64,000 bases of DNA from Penicillium oxalicum (taxonomy: Eukaryota > Ascomycota > Eurotiomycetes > Eurotiales > Aspergillaceae): the NCBI RefSeq assembly GCF_001723175.1, contig NC_064657.1, positions 1,302,001 to 1,366,000 of the forward strand, in the 5' to 3' direction. The notes below the pieces were generated by a model, which worked only from the letters and a program-made list of their open reading frames with translations, had not been told where the DNA came from and ran no database searches. A program made the translations under genes and the position numbers. Within the stretch, counting starts at the first letter, position 1. Each line of letters begins with the position of its first letter. Shown here piece after piece: positions 11,743 through 24,114 of the stretch.

Positions 11743-14291
11743 ATGGCTCCTCGAAAATTCAAATCCTTGGTGATTGCTGTCAGTGGCACCATCGCTGGTT
11801 ATAAACAAGGTAATGCCCACCTCTCTCGAATGAGATGACAGCTCACATGCTGTTCCAATACGGTCAACCCCACCTACGAGTGGAATTTGAGGCTGACTCT
11901 TGCTTTCCTTGTCTTCTCCTCGTGCAGCGGCGATCAAAGCTCTAGTCGAAGAACAGGGTGCCACGTTCGCTCCAACCGTCAACGATGACTGTACGCATCT
12001 GATCACCACAGCGAAAGAGGTCGAGAAAAAAACTACCAAATGTGAGAATGCGCTGTGTGAATGATTGTCGCTCGTCGGTCACACTGTATCACTAATACCT
12101 TGGGTCTAGATCTGGCTGCGTCGCAATTGCCCAAGTGCAAGATTGTCTCGATTGACTGGCTGGTGGACTCGTCCGCGAAGAAGAGTCCGATCGCAGAGAA
12201 GCCTTATCTTCTGGACACGGGTGTAACGGCCGACGTCACCAAGGCGGACGAGACAAATAATGACAATGACCAGAGTGGCAAGAGAGCTACTCGAAAAGCG
12301 TCGGCGAAATCACAGGACAACGGGGCTGTCATCGATGGCGATTCAAAGACAGAAGACGCCGACGTCAAGAAAGCTGCGAAGAAGACGGCCAAATCTTCTA
12401 CAACAACAGCTGCTGAGAAGAAGAAGCGATCCATTAAAGAGGAAGAGGAAGATGCATCATCCACAATTTCCAATAAAAAGCAGAAGACAGCTTCAGAATC
12501 AACGCCCAAGAAGTTGAAAATTCCAGTGGATTCCGGCTTCCTGAGGGAGAATCTTGCCTTTGAAGGTGAGTGACCCAGGCTTAGAGTTGGCTTTTTTGAG
12601 GGGGGGGGGGGGGGGGAAGCAAAGGAATTGTTCAGGCGCTAACCCTCGTATGCAGATCCTGAGGTCTTCATTGATTCATCTGGTGTGATCTGGGATGCCA
12701 CTTTGAATCAGACCAATGCGACTGCCAACAACAACAAATTCTATCTAATTCAACTGCTCGTTTCTCCGGGCAAGGATCAGTATGTCACTTGGACTCGCTG
12801 GGGACGCGTGGGAGAGCATGGCCAGTCTGCGTCTTCAGGCGTGGGTTCGTTTGATCAAGCTTTGTCGTTCTTTGAGAAGAAGTTCAGGGACAAAAGCGGA
12901 CTGCCTTGGGCTAAGCGTCACGATGCCCCCAAGAACAACAAGTACACCTATCTTGAACGGAACTACGAGGAAGATGAGGAGGATGAGGGCAAGGCGAAAG
13001 ATAAAAAGGGAGTGAAACAAGAGCCTGGCGAAGACAAGCCATCAGTCGAAAGTAAGCTTGAGAAGCCGCTGCAGGATCTGATGGCATTCATCTTCAATCT
13101 GCAACATATCAATTCCGCGTTGGCATCAATGTCCTATGACGCGAATAAGCTGCCCCTGGGCAAGCTCAGTGAGAGAACTCTCAAGGCGGGATTCTCCGTG
13201 TTGAAGGAGCTCGCTGAGCTGCTGAGTGATGGAACACTATCAACGTCACGATACGGTCTCAGCCTTTTGGCCGCCCAAGAGACGTTGAGCAACAGATACT
13301 TCACATTGATTCCTCACGTCTTTGGGCGTAATAGACCTCCGGTGCTGTCATCAGACGCGATGATCAAAAAGGAAGTCGATCTTTTGGAAGCTTTGACGGA
13401 CATGGACGTTGCGAATGAGATTCTCAAGGTGTCCAAAGAGGCCAATGACACTATTCACCCGCTGGATCGCCAATTCCAAAGCCTGGGCATGCAAGAGATG
13501 ACACGATGTGAGTGCAAAATTATCTTCGACCGCTTCACCATGACTTTAAGCTGACAAGTCGCAAGTGGATCACCAATCTGCCGAATTCAACGAATTGACC
13601 AACTACTTGAACAACTCTCGTGGGGCGACTCACTACATGACTTACGAGGTGGGTTTGCTGTTCCATTTCCATTTATCCTCGCCATCTTGTTAATCTGAAG
13701 TCTTTGCTTCTCTAGGTCATCGATATCTTCCGCATTGAGCGTCAAGGTGAGACGGATCGATTTGCAAACTCGCCATTTGCCAAGCTTGAAAAGAGCGACC
13801 GCCGTCTTCTCTGGCACGGTTCTCGCAGTACCAACTTTGGTGGTATCCTCAGTCAGGGTCTGCGTTGCACCACCCAAGCACCAGCCGTCAACGGGTACAT
13901 GTTCGGCAAGGGTGTCTATCTCGCAGACATGTCCAGCAAATCCGCCGGCTACTGCTGGACATACAACAGCGCTGGCATGGGTCTGCTGCTGCTCTGCGAT
14001 GCGGAGCTGGGTGACCCGATGTTTGAGCGTATCGATGCAGATTCAGCAGCCGCTTCCCACTGCAAAGCCGCTGGAAGCATTGCCACTTTGGGCAAGGGCC
14101 GCGACATACCTGCTGGCTGGAAGGATGCTACTGCCATCAATGAGAACCTGAAAGGCGTTCGGATCCCAGATGTTGACAAGGGGGCCACGCAACGGGATGA
14201 GGCACAAGCATATCTACAGTATAACGAGTATATTGTCTATGACGTCGCCCAAATCCGCCAGCGATATTTGTTTTGGGTTCGAATGAAGTGA
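11743..14291 (+). CDS. prpA: Poly(ADP-ribose) polymerase with BRCT, WGR and PARP catalytic domains
   Basis: Six exons: 11743-11809, 11928-12041, 12110-12565, 12656-13507, 13566-13648 and 13716-14291, giving 715 residues. Exons 1-3 encode an N-terminal BRCT domain (KSLVIAVSGTIAGYKQ to VSIDWLVDS) followed by a Lys-rich linker suited to nuclear targeting. Exon 4 encodes a WGR domain (YVTWTRWGRVGEHGQ) and the helical PARP regulatory domain (LQDLMAFIFN, LGKLSERTLKAGF). Exon 6 encodes the ADP-ribosyl transferase fold with the H-Y-E triad: His in LLWHGSRS, Tyr in GKGVYLADM and Glu in QYNEYIVYD. It therefore likely makes poly(ADP-ribose) from NAD+ on chromatin proteins in response to DNA damage. The order matches fungal PARPs such as Aspergillus PrpA, which lack the zinc fingers of animal PARP1. 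Intron 3 contains a 17-nt G run. Intron 4's acceptor was set at 13565 because it restores a conserved Leu-Asp. Confidence 0.93.
12600..12616 (+). repeat. Poly-G run (17 nt) in PARP intron 3
   Basis: Seventeen consecutive G residues lie inside the intron 12566-12655, between the donor and the likely branch site GCTAACC. The run length could affect splicing or could be an assembly-uncertain homopolymer. Confidence 0.9.
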
Positions 14292-16223
14292 TTTCAGGCG
14301 TGATACTCATGGTTTGGTGTTTGTGCACGTCTTTTCCTCGGCGGGTCTTGTGGAGTTTTGCGAGAGTGGGAGGCACGGGGCGTTTTCTTTTGGTTTTTTT
14401 TTTTTGCTCCACCCTTTTTTGTTTTCTTGTTGGCTGTCAAAGATAAGATTCAATCACCCTCGAGCAGTCAAATGCAGAAGGCCCGTCCGGTGGCTCATCT
14501 TCACCTATCGAGCATCTCTAAATATTTTTTCAATCCTATGCGGCACGTCCTTGTTTGTTTTGTGGTAAACCTGGTTTGAAATGCAGGACATTAGGATCTG
14601 ACGTCTCATCCCATGCCATCCATTTGGAACGAATTATTTTTCCAAGGCTTCAGCGTATATTTCGTCCAGTCTCAACTTACATCCAAGCTCCGCTGACAAA
14701 TGGAGCCGGGTCCACACGCCTGTAGTTGCCTCATTTGACATGGACCTGTCGATTACATAGCCTCCGTGCTCACATTTATGTTCCTGATCAGCTTTAAATA
14801 GTAATAAAACGCAATCTCAAGCATATGGAAATATTGAAGAAAACTCCTATACCCCGTGATTTACTCGCGTAGAATCAACAGTCGGATTCGATATAGGATC
14901 TTGACATCTTGGATAAGTACCTAGCTTTGGATGTACCCGCTTCTCGATCACTCAGTACTGTAGATTATCGTAAGTACGTACTCCGCTCTCTCTATGACTT
15001 GATGTAGCAGTAGCTTCAAGCATAATAGAAAAGAGCCCGCTTAATTTTCCCGCTTCGAACATTCATCTCGGGTACCCAGCTATTTATCGACTGGAGGTAA
15101 TATATATTCGTCTGTCACAGGACATCAGATGATCCTCGTTTAGGTAGCTAATCGAAGATGACCCAACCCGAACAAATGGATGATACATTCAACAAAAAGT
15201 GCAACTCTACCCGTTCATTCCATACATCTAGTACTATACACATCCAGTTCCGATTTCAGGTAATAGAAGTATCTACTTACTACCACCTATGCATAGGTGA
15301 ACAACGGTCTGCCCGATCCATTATGGCTAAATGGACAATACCACCGTAATGCAGCTGACGTTGTCCCCAGACCTCATAGTACGTAGCTTCTCCAACTTTC
15401 ACATTTTTACCCCGCACCCCTCTAGTGAGAGACCTGACCGTACTAGGGCGGGACTAAATTCCGACCCTTTTTTGAGCGGGGAAGGGCATTTGTTTTTTTT
15501 TCTTTGTTTTTTTCAATTTATATCTGGGTATCAGTAGTCTGTGTATACATAATGGGACTCAGTATCCACTATCGCACAGTCTCCTAAATCCGTTCTCATG
15601 GATTTACCTTCCCCATGTACAAGTTGCGGCCGAGACCACAGGACCCGATCGGGAAGCCGAAAACGACTGCGCGGGGGTGGACCGCGGCGAGCGTAATTGA
15701 TTCATGTGACTCGGTAAGGACTAACTTGTTCGGGGCAATACGTAGCCTACGATTGCCTTGTTGGGGATTCTGGGGAGGGGAGCTTTTGTGGATGGCACTT
15801 AAGGCAATTACAGTGTCTCGTTGGGGAATTCGGACGAAGCTCGATAATAGGGAAACACGGAGGGATGACGGGACTCGATGTTATTATTTCAATGTGATAG
15901 TTTTTGAATTTGAATTTTTTTTCACCTTTTCTAACCATATTTATCGTGCTTCGACACGCGACTGCTGGGTTTCCTTTTTTTTGCCCTTCCCTACCCTACG
16001 CACTTGAAGCACATACTGTACCTGCTCGAGGCGTCATATATTCGCAAGCTCGGCCGTGAAAGTGGGAACATTCTTCACTACCGACTCCATTAATTCTCAA
16101 CCACTCCTACCCGAATTAAGTTGATCCCGTCAACATTTCCCACCCTTTCAAATCAACAAGACAAAGGTTGAATCCGACACACAAGTCCTTCCTCTCCCAC
16201 ACCCAAATTCACACACACACACC
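14292..16223. other. Intergenic region between PARP and ribokinase
   Basis: No gene seen. T-rich stretches follow the PARP stop (14390-14420) and occur near 15490-15515. A TATA-like ATATATT lies near 16035. A pyrimidine- and CA-rich leader with an AC repeat (16211-16222) directly precedes the ribokinase ATG. Confidence 0.5.
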
Positions 16224-17303
16224 ATGTCCTCTTCAACCACACAACCTCACATCGCCGTCATCGGCTCTCTCAACATCGACTTTGTCACATCGACCCCTCG
16301 TTGTCCCGGCGCCGGTGAAACTCTCACAGCAACTTCCCTCACCATCACCGCCGGCGGCAAGGGCGGAAACCAAGCCACCGCCTGCGGTCGCGCCTCATTC
16401 ACATCGCCAACCGCCCAGGATGTTGCCGTCAGTATGATCGGTGCCGTCGGCGCAAATGACCCCCACTACGCGACCTTGCTCAAGCCCGCGCTGGAAAAAT
16501 CCGGCGTCAGCACGACCAACGTCGAGGAATCCGCAACGGCCCAGACCGGGTCCGCGACAATTATCGTCGAGGAAGCCGCCGGTGGCGAGAATCGCATTCT
16601 GGTCGTCCCCGGTGCAAACCACGCGGGCATGATGAATGATGTTTCGGCAATCGTTCAGACCGTGCAGCAGCAGGAGCCCAAGGCCGGGATGGTCGTGCTG
16701 CAGGGTGAAATCCCGCGCAAGACGACCTTGGAGTTGTTGGAGCATTATAACGGTGTGGCGGCGGCGGGTGCACAGTCCGCGCAGGATCGAGTTCACGTTG
16801 TGTTTAACCCGGCTCCCGTGTATCCTGAGGGGATTTCTCTGAATACTTTGAAAAACACCTCGGTGCTGATCATGAATGAGACAGAGGCGGTTCAGATGTC
16901 CCGGTCTATTGCAGGGTTGTCCGTCTCAGATCTCGCACAGCCGTCGGAATTGGACGATTTGAAGCCCGAGCAGCTTGCGCCGCATTTCCATGATACCGCC
17001 AATGTGCAGGTTGTTCTGATCACATTGGGCGCCAAGGGCGTGTATTACTCTACGCGCAGTGGTCGTAGCGGTGCTGTACCTGGCGTGCGAGTGGCCAAGG
17101 TGGTGGATACCACGGCCGCGGGCGATACTTTTGTCGGATACTTTTCCACAGCACTGGCGCGTTTCCTCGCCAAGGGTGAGCCGCTGGAGAAGTTCGACGA
17201 TGAGATTGAGATCGCCGTCAAGCAGGCCAATGCTGCGGCAGCCAAGTGCGTTACCTCTGCAGGTGCCATGCAGAGCATTCCCTTTGCTTACGACCTTGAA
17301 TGA
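16224..17303 (+). CDS. Ribokinase (PfkB-family sugar kinase)
   Basis: A single exon encodes 359 residues. The N terminus has the sugar-binding opening IAVIGSLNIDFV and, about residues 45-52, the GGKGGNQA motif of ribokinases. Near residue 298 is the PfkB C-terminal signature DTTAAGDTFVGYF, whose Asp is the catalytic base. A middle segment (LIMNETEA) matches the usual Asn-Glu nucleotide/metal region. It should phosphorylate D-ribose to ribose 5-phosphate with ATP in the cytosol. The length suits fungal ribokinases. The ATG follows an AC-rich leader and no intron is needed. It converges with the regulator gene at 17436, leaving 132 nt between the stops. Confidence 0.93.
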   Translation: MSSSTTQPHIAVIGSLNIDFVTSTPRCPGAGETLTATSLTITAGGKGGNQATACGRASFTSPTAQDVAVSMIGAVGANDPHYATLLKPALEKSGVSTTNVEESATAQTGSATIIVEEAAGGENRILVVPGANHAGMMNDVSAIVQTVQQQEPKAGMVVLQGEIPRKTTLELLEHYNGVAAAGAQSAQDRVHVVFNPAPVYPEGISLNTLKNTSVLIMNETEAVQMSRSIAGLSVSDLAQPSELDDLKPEQLAPHFHDTANVQVVLITLGAKGVYYSTRSGRSGAVPGVRVAKVVDTTAAGDTFVGYFSTALARFLAKGEPLEKFDDEIEIAVKQANAAAAKCVTSAGAMQSIPFAYDLE

Positions 17304-17435
17304 GGCGACGACTTCGTTAAAAAAGGGGGTCAAACAGAACAGCAAAAAGAAAATCGGGCAAAAATACCCAGATAAATGATTACATGACAAGAACTCCTAT
17401 ATACAAGAAACAGTAAAATAATAGAAGAAAGCCTC

Positions 17436-19290
17436 TCACGTGTCCATGTCATCCGTATCCTCGTCAAAACGTGCAATCTTCCACCCCGACTGGAGTGTTT
17501 CAGTTTCGCGGTCCAGGTTGATCCCCGTAGTCGCGGTGATTTGGCGAAAAATCCCCATCAGTACCGATTGTTGAGATTGATGGGTCATATCTCGAGCGAC
17601 GAGCAGAAGACTCGCAATGAGCACCGGGTCCCACTGTTCGCAGGACTCGTTACTAGCGGCGATGCCGGCAATGGACTGCGCATGCCAGATATGCGATGTG
17701 AAGCATCGTGGTCCCGGTAAGGATTTAAGAAGACGAGGTTTATACCCCAAGAGGAGTAGAGAGGTGATGTGATAAACAACATTGGCGACCAGCGCCATTG
17801 GAGTGGTATAGATCAGTATTGGTAAGGCAGAGTCACGGTTGGGGTCGATCTTATCCGCCTCGCCGCCGCGGACATCGACGATTTGTTGCGCGTCCACGGG
17901 TCGTTCGTTGTACCATCTTTGGCAGTCCGACCAGAGAAATGTCCATTGGGACAGGAAGCGAGACTGAGGCAATGAGGAAAAGGCGGCAAATTCAGAAGGC
18001 GATGATGCACTTTGGGGGTGTGAGGCGTCGGGGCCGCCATATATTAAAGAGAGGCAGTGGCCGAGCAACGACAAGGCATGTTTGTAGACTTGATTGACGG
18101 AAGGTGACTGTAGGGGAGGGCGCGGGGTTTGAATCGGAGAGCCGTCGCGATTGATGTACGAGCGAAATTGAATAAGGGGTCGTTTCGCGGTGAGAATTGA
18201 TGTAGCCAAATCGAGCCGAAAATGAAGCCAGAAAATTGCTTCGCCCAACTCGTCCTGCATAGCAACGGGGTGTAGTAGAAAGCCAAGGCTTTCGATGTGT
18301 GGCGTAAGGACGTCTCTCCATTGTTGTAGTCCGTACTGCAAGAGATCCTGAAAGAGGAGGAGTGCTCGCCCCGCCGACCTGACTAGATCTGCTTCAAAGG
18401 CAAGAGTTTCCTCGGCCTCGGATCCAAAACGGACGGCACTGTCGTGGTCCTCCATATGCGTCGGGTCAGCAGTAAGTACTCGCTGGCTCGCAGAGAGGGC
18501 GAGGACAGCCGCCTGTATCGGCCGGTTAGTACGAGAAAGAAGAAGAGCCTGAACTCCGAGCGCACCCTCCGGGTCTCCCACATCCAGCCAGGGACAGATT
18601 TTATATCGAAAGTGCCTTAAGAGGTCTGTTTCCTGATTAGTCGCCAATAAGGCTGTGACTGAATGTGCCAGTTGACCCCGAAGAGGTAGCTGGGGACCAT
18701 GACTGAACGAGCCACGACTGTCATGAGGCGACTGTGATGCCGTGGTCGTAGGAGGTCGATAGGGAGCCGCACTTTGATGCGGCTCAAGGGGCACATCGGA
18801 CGTGAGCATATCGTGAAGATTCAGCATCGTGCGGGTCTCGGATGTATGCTGATACACTGCTGCACTCGGTGGATTCCTTGCGCTTTCCCCATTCCTTGAG
18901 GCGGGCTCTGCGGCCGAAATGATAGACTGACGCCGCGACTGATCGCTGTCATGTTGCTGAGACTTCTCTTTCGCTGCGGCATGTGCCGTGGGAGAGTCAT
19001 CCACAAACTACCCTCTCCGATTAGCATTTTCGAATGGCCAGCGGTCAGAGAGACACGAGGATCCTGTCACGTACAGTGATAGATCCGTAGACCTGGCCCG
19101 CACCGAGTCCCGCATCAGTCGATCGGGGCGGCACAAAGGCCAAATCTGTGCCATACTTGCAAGGGAAGCCCTTGACTTCGCAATTGGCACAGCGCGGTTT
19201 CTGCTCGTCGCATTTCCGCCGCCTCTTGCGACACGTCAGACAGCCTGTCCGGACTCTCTGCTTCCCAGGGGGAGTTGGTTTTCGGGGCAT
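17436..19290 (-). CDS. Zn2Cys6 fungal transcription factor
   Basis: Two exons (19290-19075 and 19007-17436, intron 19008-19074 with GTACGT donor and GCTAATC branch) encode 595 residues. Residues 17-44 form a complete binuclear zinc cluster (C17, C20, C27, C34, C37, C44; RTGCLTCRKRRRKCD), a nuclear sequence-specific DNA-binding domain. A Ser/Gln-rich linker follows, then a long helical fungal-specific regulatory domain with the typical HxxxS...RRFVLLS-like architecture replaced by segments such as LRHFRYKICPWLDVGDPEG and WTFLWSDCQRWYNERP. Target genes are unknown. It is tail to tail with the ribokinase gene, which does not by itself imply regulation of it. Confidence 0.9.
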
Positions 19291-20175
19291 GCTATCTGCA
19301 ACTGCACACCTTGGCGTGCATGGCCACGGACGTACAGAATCTGGGGAAGCGACAGAAGGAGCAAAATAGGCAATTCGGAGGCTCCATGCTCTCTCTCCGG
19401 GGAAGAACTGCGCGGACTTTTTTCCCCTGCGGAGAGCGCCGATGGGGCAGGAAATTACAAGCGGGGGCAGCAAATCAACGGTCGAGTTTGGCCTTCCCCT
19501 CTACGAGTGGGTCATCTTTGAAAAGACCGCACAGTCGCTCAATGGGTCGTTTGGCGGGATTTTTTTTTTTCAAAGACGATCCGCTGGGAGAGTTCGTGTG
19601 GCGCGGCGGATTTTGGCCGGCCTTTCGACGGTCACGCGGATCCAGTGCTGGTCTCGACCACGTGATGCTTCTCGCATGTTTAATGCTGAGGACCGTACCT
19701 AAATCCATAGAGCTGGTCGCGATCAAGGGAATCACAATGCGAACAATCTAAAGATATCAATTTCACAAGATATCGTACAATTTGGACAGAGTCCTACCGG
19801 TCGGTCTTTCCTGGCGTCAAAAAGGTTGCCGTTGAGGAAAGTGGATTTGGTTCCATCCCGTCGAACTTGCACGAGGAGTCCAGCCCCAACGAATTCCGTC
19901 ATCGGAAGGCAGCCTTCGCTTTCCAACATGATAGACGAGAATCTTCATCTTGAGGTCTATATTCGGGTCAGACCGCTTTGCAGCAATGGACTTCAGAAAT
20001 AAGAATGCACGCGAAAGGCTTGGGTTCCACAGGCACCAAGACCTATCCATTTCCTAAAAAAAAAAGAAAAAAGAAAACATTCAAGGCCAAGATTGGTCAA
20101 AATATCACGTTCTTCAATATATCCCTCTGGGCAAGGCTTGATTAAATTGACGCTCACAGTTCGACCCGAGAGCAA
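19291..20175. other. Intergenic region upstream of the Zn2Cys6 gene and downstream of the kinase relic
   Basis: No gene seen. The stretch 19291-19600 is probably the regulator's promoter. Short A-rich or T-rich runs lie at 19560-19570 and 20056-20075. Nothing else recognisable. Confidence 0.5.
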
Positions 20176-21472
20176 CTATACATCATTGTTGATCTTGCCA
20201 TGTTCCGGCAAGGCCCATTTCACCATCCATTCTGACTCGAGAATCTGCTGGGCAGTTGGACGATTCTCGGGTCTGAATGAGAGCATCGGCCGTAGCATGT
20301 CGAAGATTGCGTCCCTCTCCTTCACGTCAAATATCGGCATCCCACTATCTCGCCTGGGCTGTTGCACACGATCCTTAAATCGATTATGCCAAGATCGGAA
20401 AGGGTTACGGTTCAATGGCTTGTCGTCCTCGGAAAATTTATCTCGTCGAGCTTCCCACTTCCTCCACCATTCAGGTGGCAGAACGCCAAGAGTATCGACC
20501 TGCTCACAGGTGACGTCGTCCTCCGTTGCGAGGAGCCCTTCAAACAATGGCCGCTGAGCGATAATAGACCATATAGTACAGGCAAGAGTCCAAATATCCG
20601 AGGAGAAAGACAAGGGCTTGTCTGATTCGAACCGAGCCTCGGGCGGACGGATAACAAGGGGGATGCGAGATTTGTATTTCTGCTGTTCACTTGAGTATAT
20701 AAACGCTTCACCAAAATCTGAGAGCAAGATCTTGGTTTCTGCAAGGGTGATCTTCTCACTTGCTTCCTCAAGCTATATGGATGTAACGCCGTGGGAGGGG
20801 ACACCAGGAGGAAGCGGATTGCTATCTAAATGAACCACCGGGTCAAGCTCCGGGGCTCCGTACTTCTCATACAATTGCTCGACGGTGATCTGGTCGAAAG
20901 TAGACGGAACTTTGAGAAGAATGTTGCCTAGGTGTAAGTCTCTATGGACTATACCTTTGGCATGTATATAATTCACAACGAGAACGAGTTGTGTAGCTAA
21001 TGACCGGGCTACATTAAGCTGGAACAAGCGGATCCACGAACCGTCCTTTACATCAGAGAGCCTAGCCCTGGCTAGTGCGGTCACATAACAAGCATGACTG
21101 CTATTTGGACCATGAATAGTAAATCTTTCCAGGATCGAAGGGACCATCGCCTTTGCGGAATTGTGGACTGGAGAATATATCGGACATCTGAGGGTAGAAA
21201 TAACGTCCAGTTCCTTTGGATTTGAATTTGCCGTGCAGAATTTCACTGCAACATATTTTTGGACTGTTTTATCACGGGCCAGCCACATAATTGAATGAGG
21301 GCCATATCCTAGCTTATGGATCACTCAATATCGGCTGTGAAACTCATCCAATTTGTACGGGGTGGTAGCCCCCATGTCGATATTCCTCGAGTCTCTCAAC
21401 TCCCTCAAGAGGTTCGTATAGGAGATGAGTCTTTAGATTGCCGCGCGTTTCGACAAAGTTGAATGCAGTCAT
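20176..21472 (-). pseudogene. SRPK-like serine/threonine protein kinase, inactivated
   Basis: The three consecutive parts read as one kinase. The N-terminal part starts at an ATG at 21472 (MTAFNFVET...) and leads to GGYHPVQIG. The frame then breaks near 21344. The second part begins after a TGA at 21325-21327 and carries the glycine-loop region (VIHKLGYG) and the catalytic loop HRDLHLGN. A TAG at 20773-20775 then interrupts it in frame. The third part carries DFG (LLSDFGEAF), the PPEARF motif, and the C-lobe ending in WMVKWALPE. So one frameshift and two stops lie in an otherwise recognisable fungal SRPK-like kinase. The TAG falls where a Trp codon would be a single G-to-A change away, and the TGA could derive from CGA. 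No full-length product is expected. A longer N terminus up to 21718 is open but uncertain. Confidence 0.8.
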
Positions 21473-22142
21473 ACCGAATGCGCAACACAGTCGGCTGCGA
21501 TGATACGGTGGTACGCGCCCCTTACGAACTGGAGAATCAACGAGAAACCATATGTATCTTGGGCGCAACGGCCTCATGGCCAATGACAAGACTTCACTCA
21601 TTTCCGCGTCACATTGAGGGTTCATCGACAGAGTTTTTGCGATAAGGTGAACAGAGTATCTTTTCTGGTCGTATCGCCAGCAAAGGTCACTGGGAATGGT
21701 TTTGAGAAATCGCGACACGCGCGCTAATCACCGAGCTTTGACAAAGGCATAAATAATGACTGAACAGAGGAACGGCGTAAGAGAAAGTCCGGAGCCGAGG
21801 CGCGGCAGTCATCTATTAGCTGATAAGGCGTGAAGCTATACAAGCAGCCCGTCCTGTGTCGCCCTGGCACTTATACTACCTTTCCAAGTACATTACCTAT
21901 GCCCGCTCTCAGATACCTAATAGAAAACAAGTTATAAGAACTCAAAGGAATCAGTGGTACGGAAGAATTTTTGTGTATCCGCAGTCTTCCCCATGGATAT
22001 ACGTGGTAGTGCAAATGATGCTGTAGAAAAGTTGTCAAGATTGCATTGAATCAAATAAAAATTAACACTCAAAAAAATCATCAGTCAAGTTCATCACGGA
22101 TTAAATTATTCATCAGGATCATCAGAAAAATGATCACTTTTT
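21473..22142. other. Intergenic region between kinase relic and MFS transporter
   Basis: No gene recognised. The stretch 21473-21718 may be an upstream part of the kinase relic. AT-rich sequence from 22040 to 22142 is likely the 3' UTR of the transporter. Confidence 0.45.
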
Positions 22143-24114
22143 TTAAACAGACTCGACATAGTCGGAGCCGTGCTTCTTTTCCAAGTCCCCAGTGCTGGGC
22201 GATCCCAGTCGCTCAACAAAGGCAGTCAGACCAACATCCCGCTGGGCCTCGCGCAGCAAGGCGGCGTCTTCCTGGTTCTTCTTGCTGCCAAAGACGCGGT
22301 CCATCTCCTCGAGACTGGCATTCTTGGTCTCGGGCAGGAAGAACCAAACCCAGAAGATGCCGACGAAGAGGAAGGCAGCGAAGAAAATGTAGGTGCCCCA
22401 CTGCCAGGTTTGCAGCATGGGAGGCACAAAGAAGGCAATGGCGAAGTTGTTGATCCAGTTGCTGGAGGCGCCGATGGAGACACCCTTGGCACGGATTGAA
22501 AGAGGGAAGATTTCGGAAACAAGAGTCCACGAGCAAGGGCCCCAGGTGGCACCGAAACCGGCAATGTACAACCAGATGAGAGCTGAAAGAGATTAGTCTG
22601 ATGCGTTTCTCATTGGTATTTGGGATTCAATGCGATGAGTCAACTCACCAACGGCAGTCCAGCCAGCGGCGACGTGGCCAGGCCAGTCGTGCTGGTACTT
22701 GGCCACAATGATTCCAACAATGACCATGCTGCAGAACATAACAATGGAGCCAACGATCAGCATGGGCTTACGGCCAACCTTGTCGATAATCAACTAGAAG
22801 AGGGAGCATTAGCACGTGGATTCACTCGGTCAGTGAACAGAAAGAGTGGTGACTTACCATGGCAGGGATGGTAGAGATCAAAAAGACAACACCAGTGACA
22901 CCGGTGGCCAGGAGAGCAATGGTGCCGCCGGTCAGGCCGAGCGACTGGAAAACGTTGGAGGCATAGTAGATAACTGCCATCTGGTGTTAGCTACATAACT
23001 CGGAGAGAGAGAAAAAATCGGTGCACTGGGCAACTTACTCGCGTCAATACCACTCCACTGCTGGAAGAACATGATGAGCCAAGCAATGCCGACACGCTTG
23101 AAGTTGTCCATGGAGCGAACGCAGTTGGCGTACTGCGCAAACTGGTTCATCCACACGCTCTGACGCTCACGCTCCGCAAGATGAGGCGCCGCCTTGGCAA
23201 AGGCGCGCTCCTCAAAGACAGCCTCGGCCTTGATCTCCAAGTACTCGATCTGGACCAGGTCGTCATCGATGGGCAGCTTGCGCAGCCAAGCCAGTGTCGC
23301 CTGGGCCTCCTCATCACGGCCCTTCTTGACGAGCCAACGGGGAGAGAAGGGCATGAACCAGATACCACAGGCCAGGCAAACAGCAGGGATACCCTGAATG
23401 ATTGAAGGCAAGCGCCAGGCGAGGTCGGACTGACCTTCACCAGTGCCGCCGATGTAGTTGCTGCCGTATCCAACCCAGAAGGAGATCATGATGCCGAGAA
23501 TGGTGGCAAGTTGGTAGAAGGAGACGAGGAGACCACGCATGGCTGGAGGTGAAATCTCTGCGTTGTACAGTCCAGAAACACCACTGAACAGACCCACACC
23601 CAAACCAGTGAAGAAACGGCCAGCGTACAGAAGCGCAGGGTTGCCAGCGGTGGCACCGATGTAGAGGTATGAACCGAGAGTGACCCAGCAACAGGCGATG
23701 AACATGGTATACTTTCGAGAGATGATTTCACCCAGGACACCAGCGGCAAGGGAGCCGATAATACCACCGACTTGCAGAATGGATGTAAGCCAGCCAGTCG
23801 CCGATGTTGACGCCACGACGGAGGGGAAGTTCTCTGTGAAGCGAGTCATGACCAGACTTTGGCCGAGGACACCCTGCTGGTATCCATATTCAAATCCACC
23901 GAGACTGCGAACGAAATCAGCAAGGATTTACTTTCACTGGCCCTGCGCCTTGTTGCGAGGCGTTGAAACATCCCATCAGAAGGGGGACTCACGAGGCGAA
24001 AAATGCGATCAGCAAGACCTTTGGGTTATCATAGAGTGACTGCCACATCGACTTGGTCGCCAACTGAACCCGTGGCGACTCCTCCACCACCTCCACTGAA
24101 GTGCGGTCGGCCAT
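22143..24114 (-). CDS. MFS sugar transporter
   Basis: Five exons (24114-23993, 23904-23039, 22973-22858, 22793-22649 and 22582-22143) give 562 residues. Family signatures are in order: GGFEFGYQQGVLG in the first helix, GRFFTGLGVGLFSG, an SPRWLVKKGRDEEA loop (the PESPRWL equivalent), QQWSGIDAIIYYA spanning the exon 2-3 junction, DKVGRKP, and the closing PETKNASLEEMD. It is a twelve-helix plasma membrane carrier of the sugar porter family, likely a proton-coupled or facilitated hexose/sugar carrier. The exact substrate cannot be told from the sequence. The exact motif restoration across each junction supports the splicing. The next gene upstream on the same strand, at 25460-26923, encodes a regulator-like protein. 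Confidence 0.93.

Noticed and set aside
20620..20640. GATTCGAACC resembling a tRNA B box on the complementary strand
   Set aside because: It is inside the kinase coding sequence, with no matching A box or cloverleaf around it.
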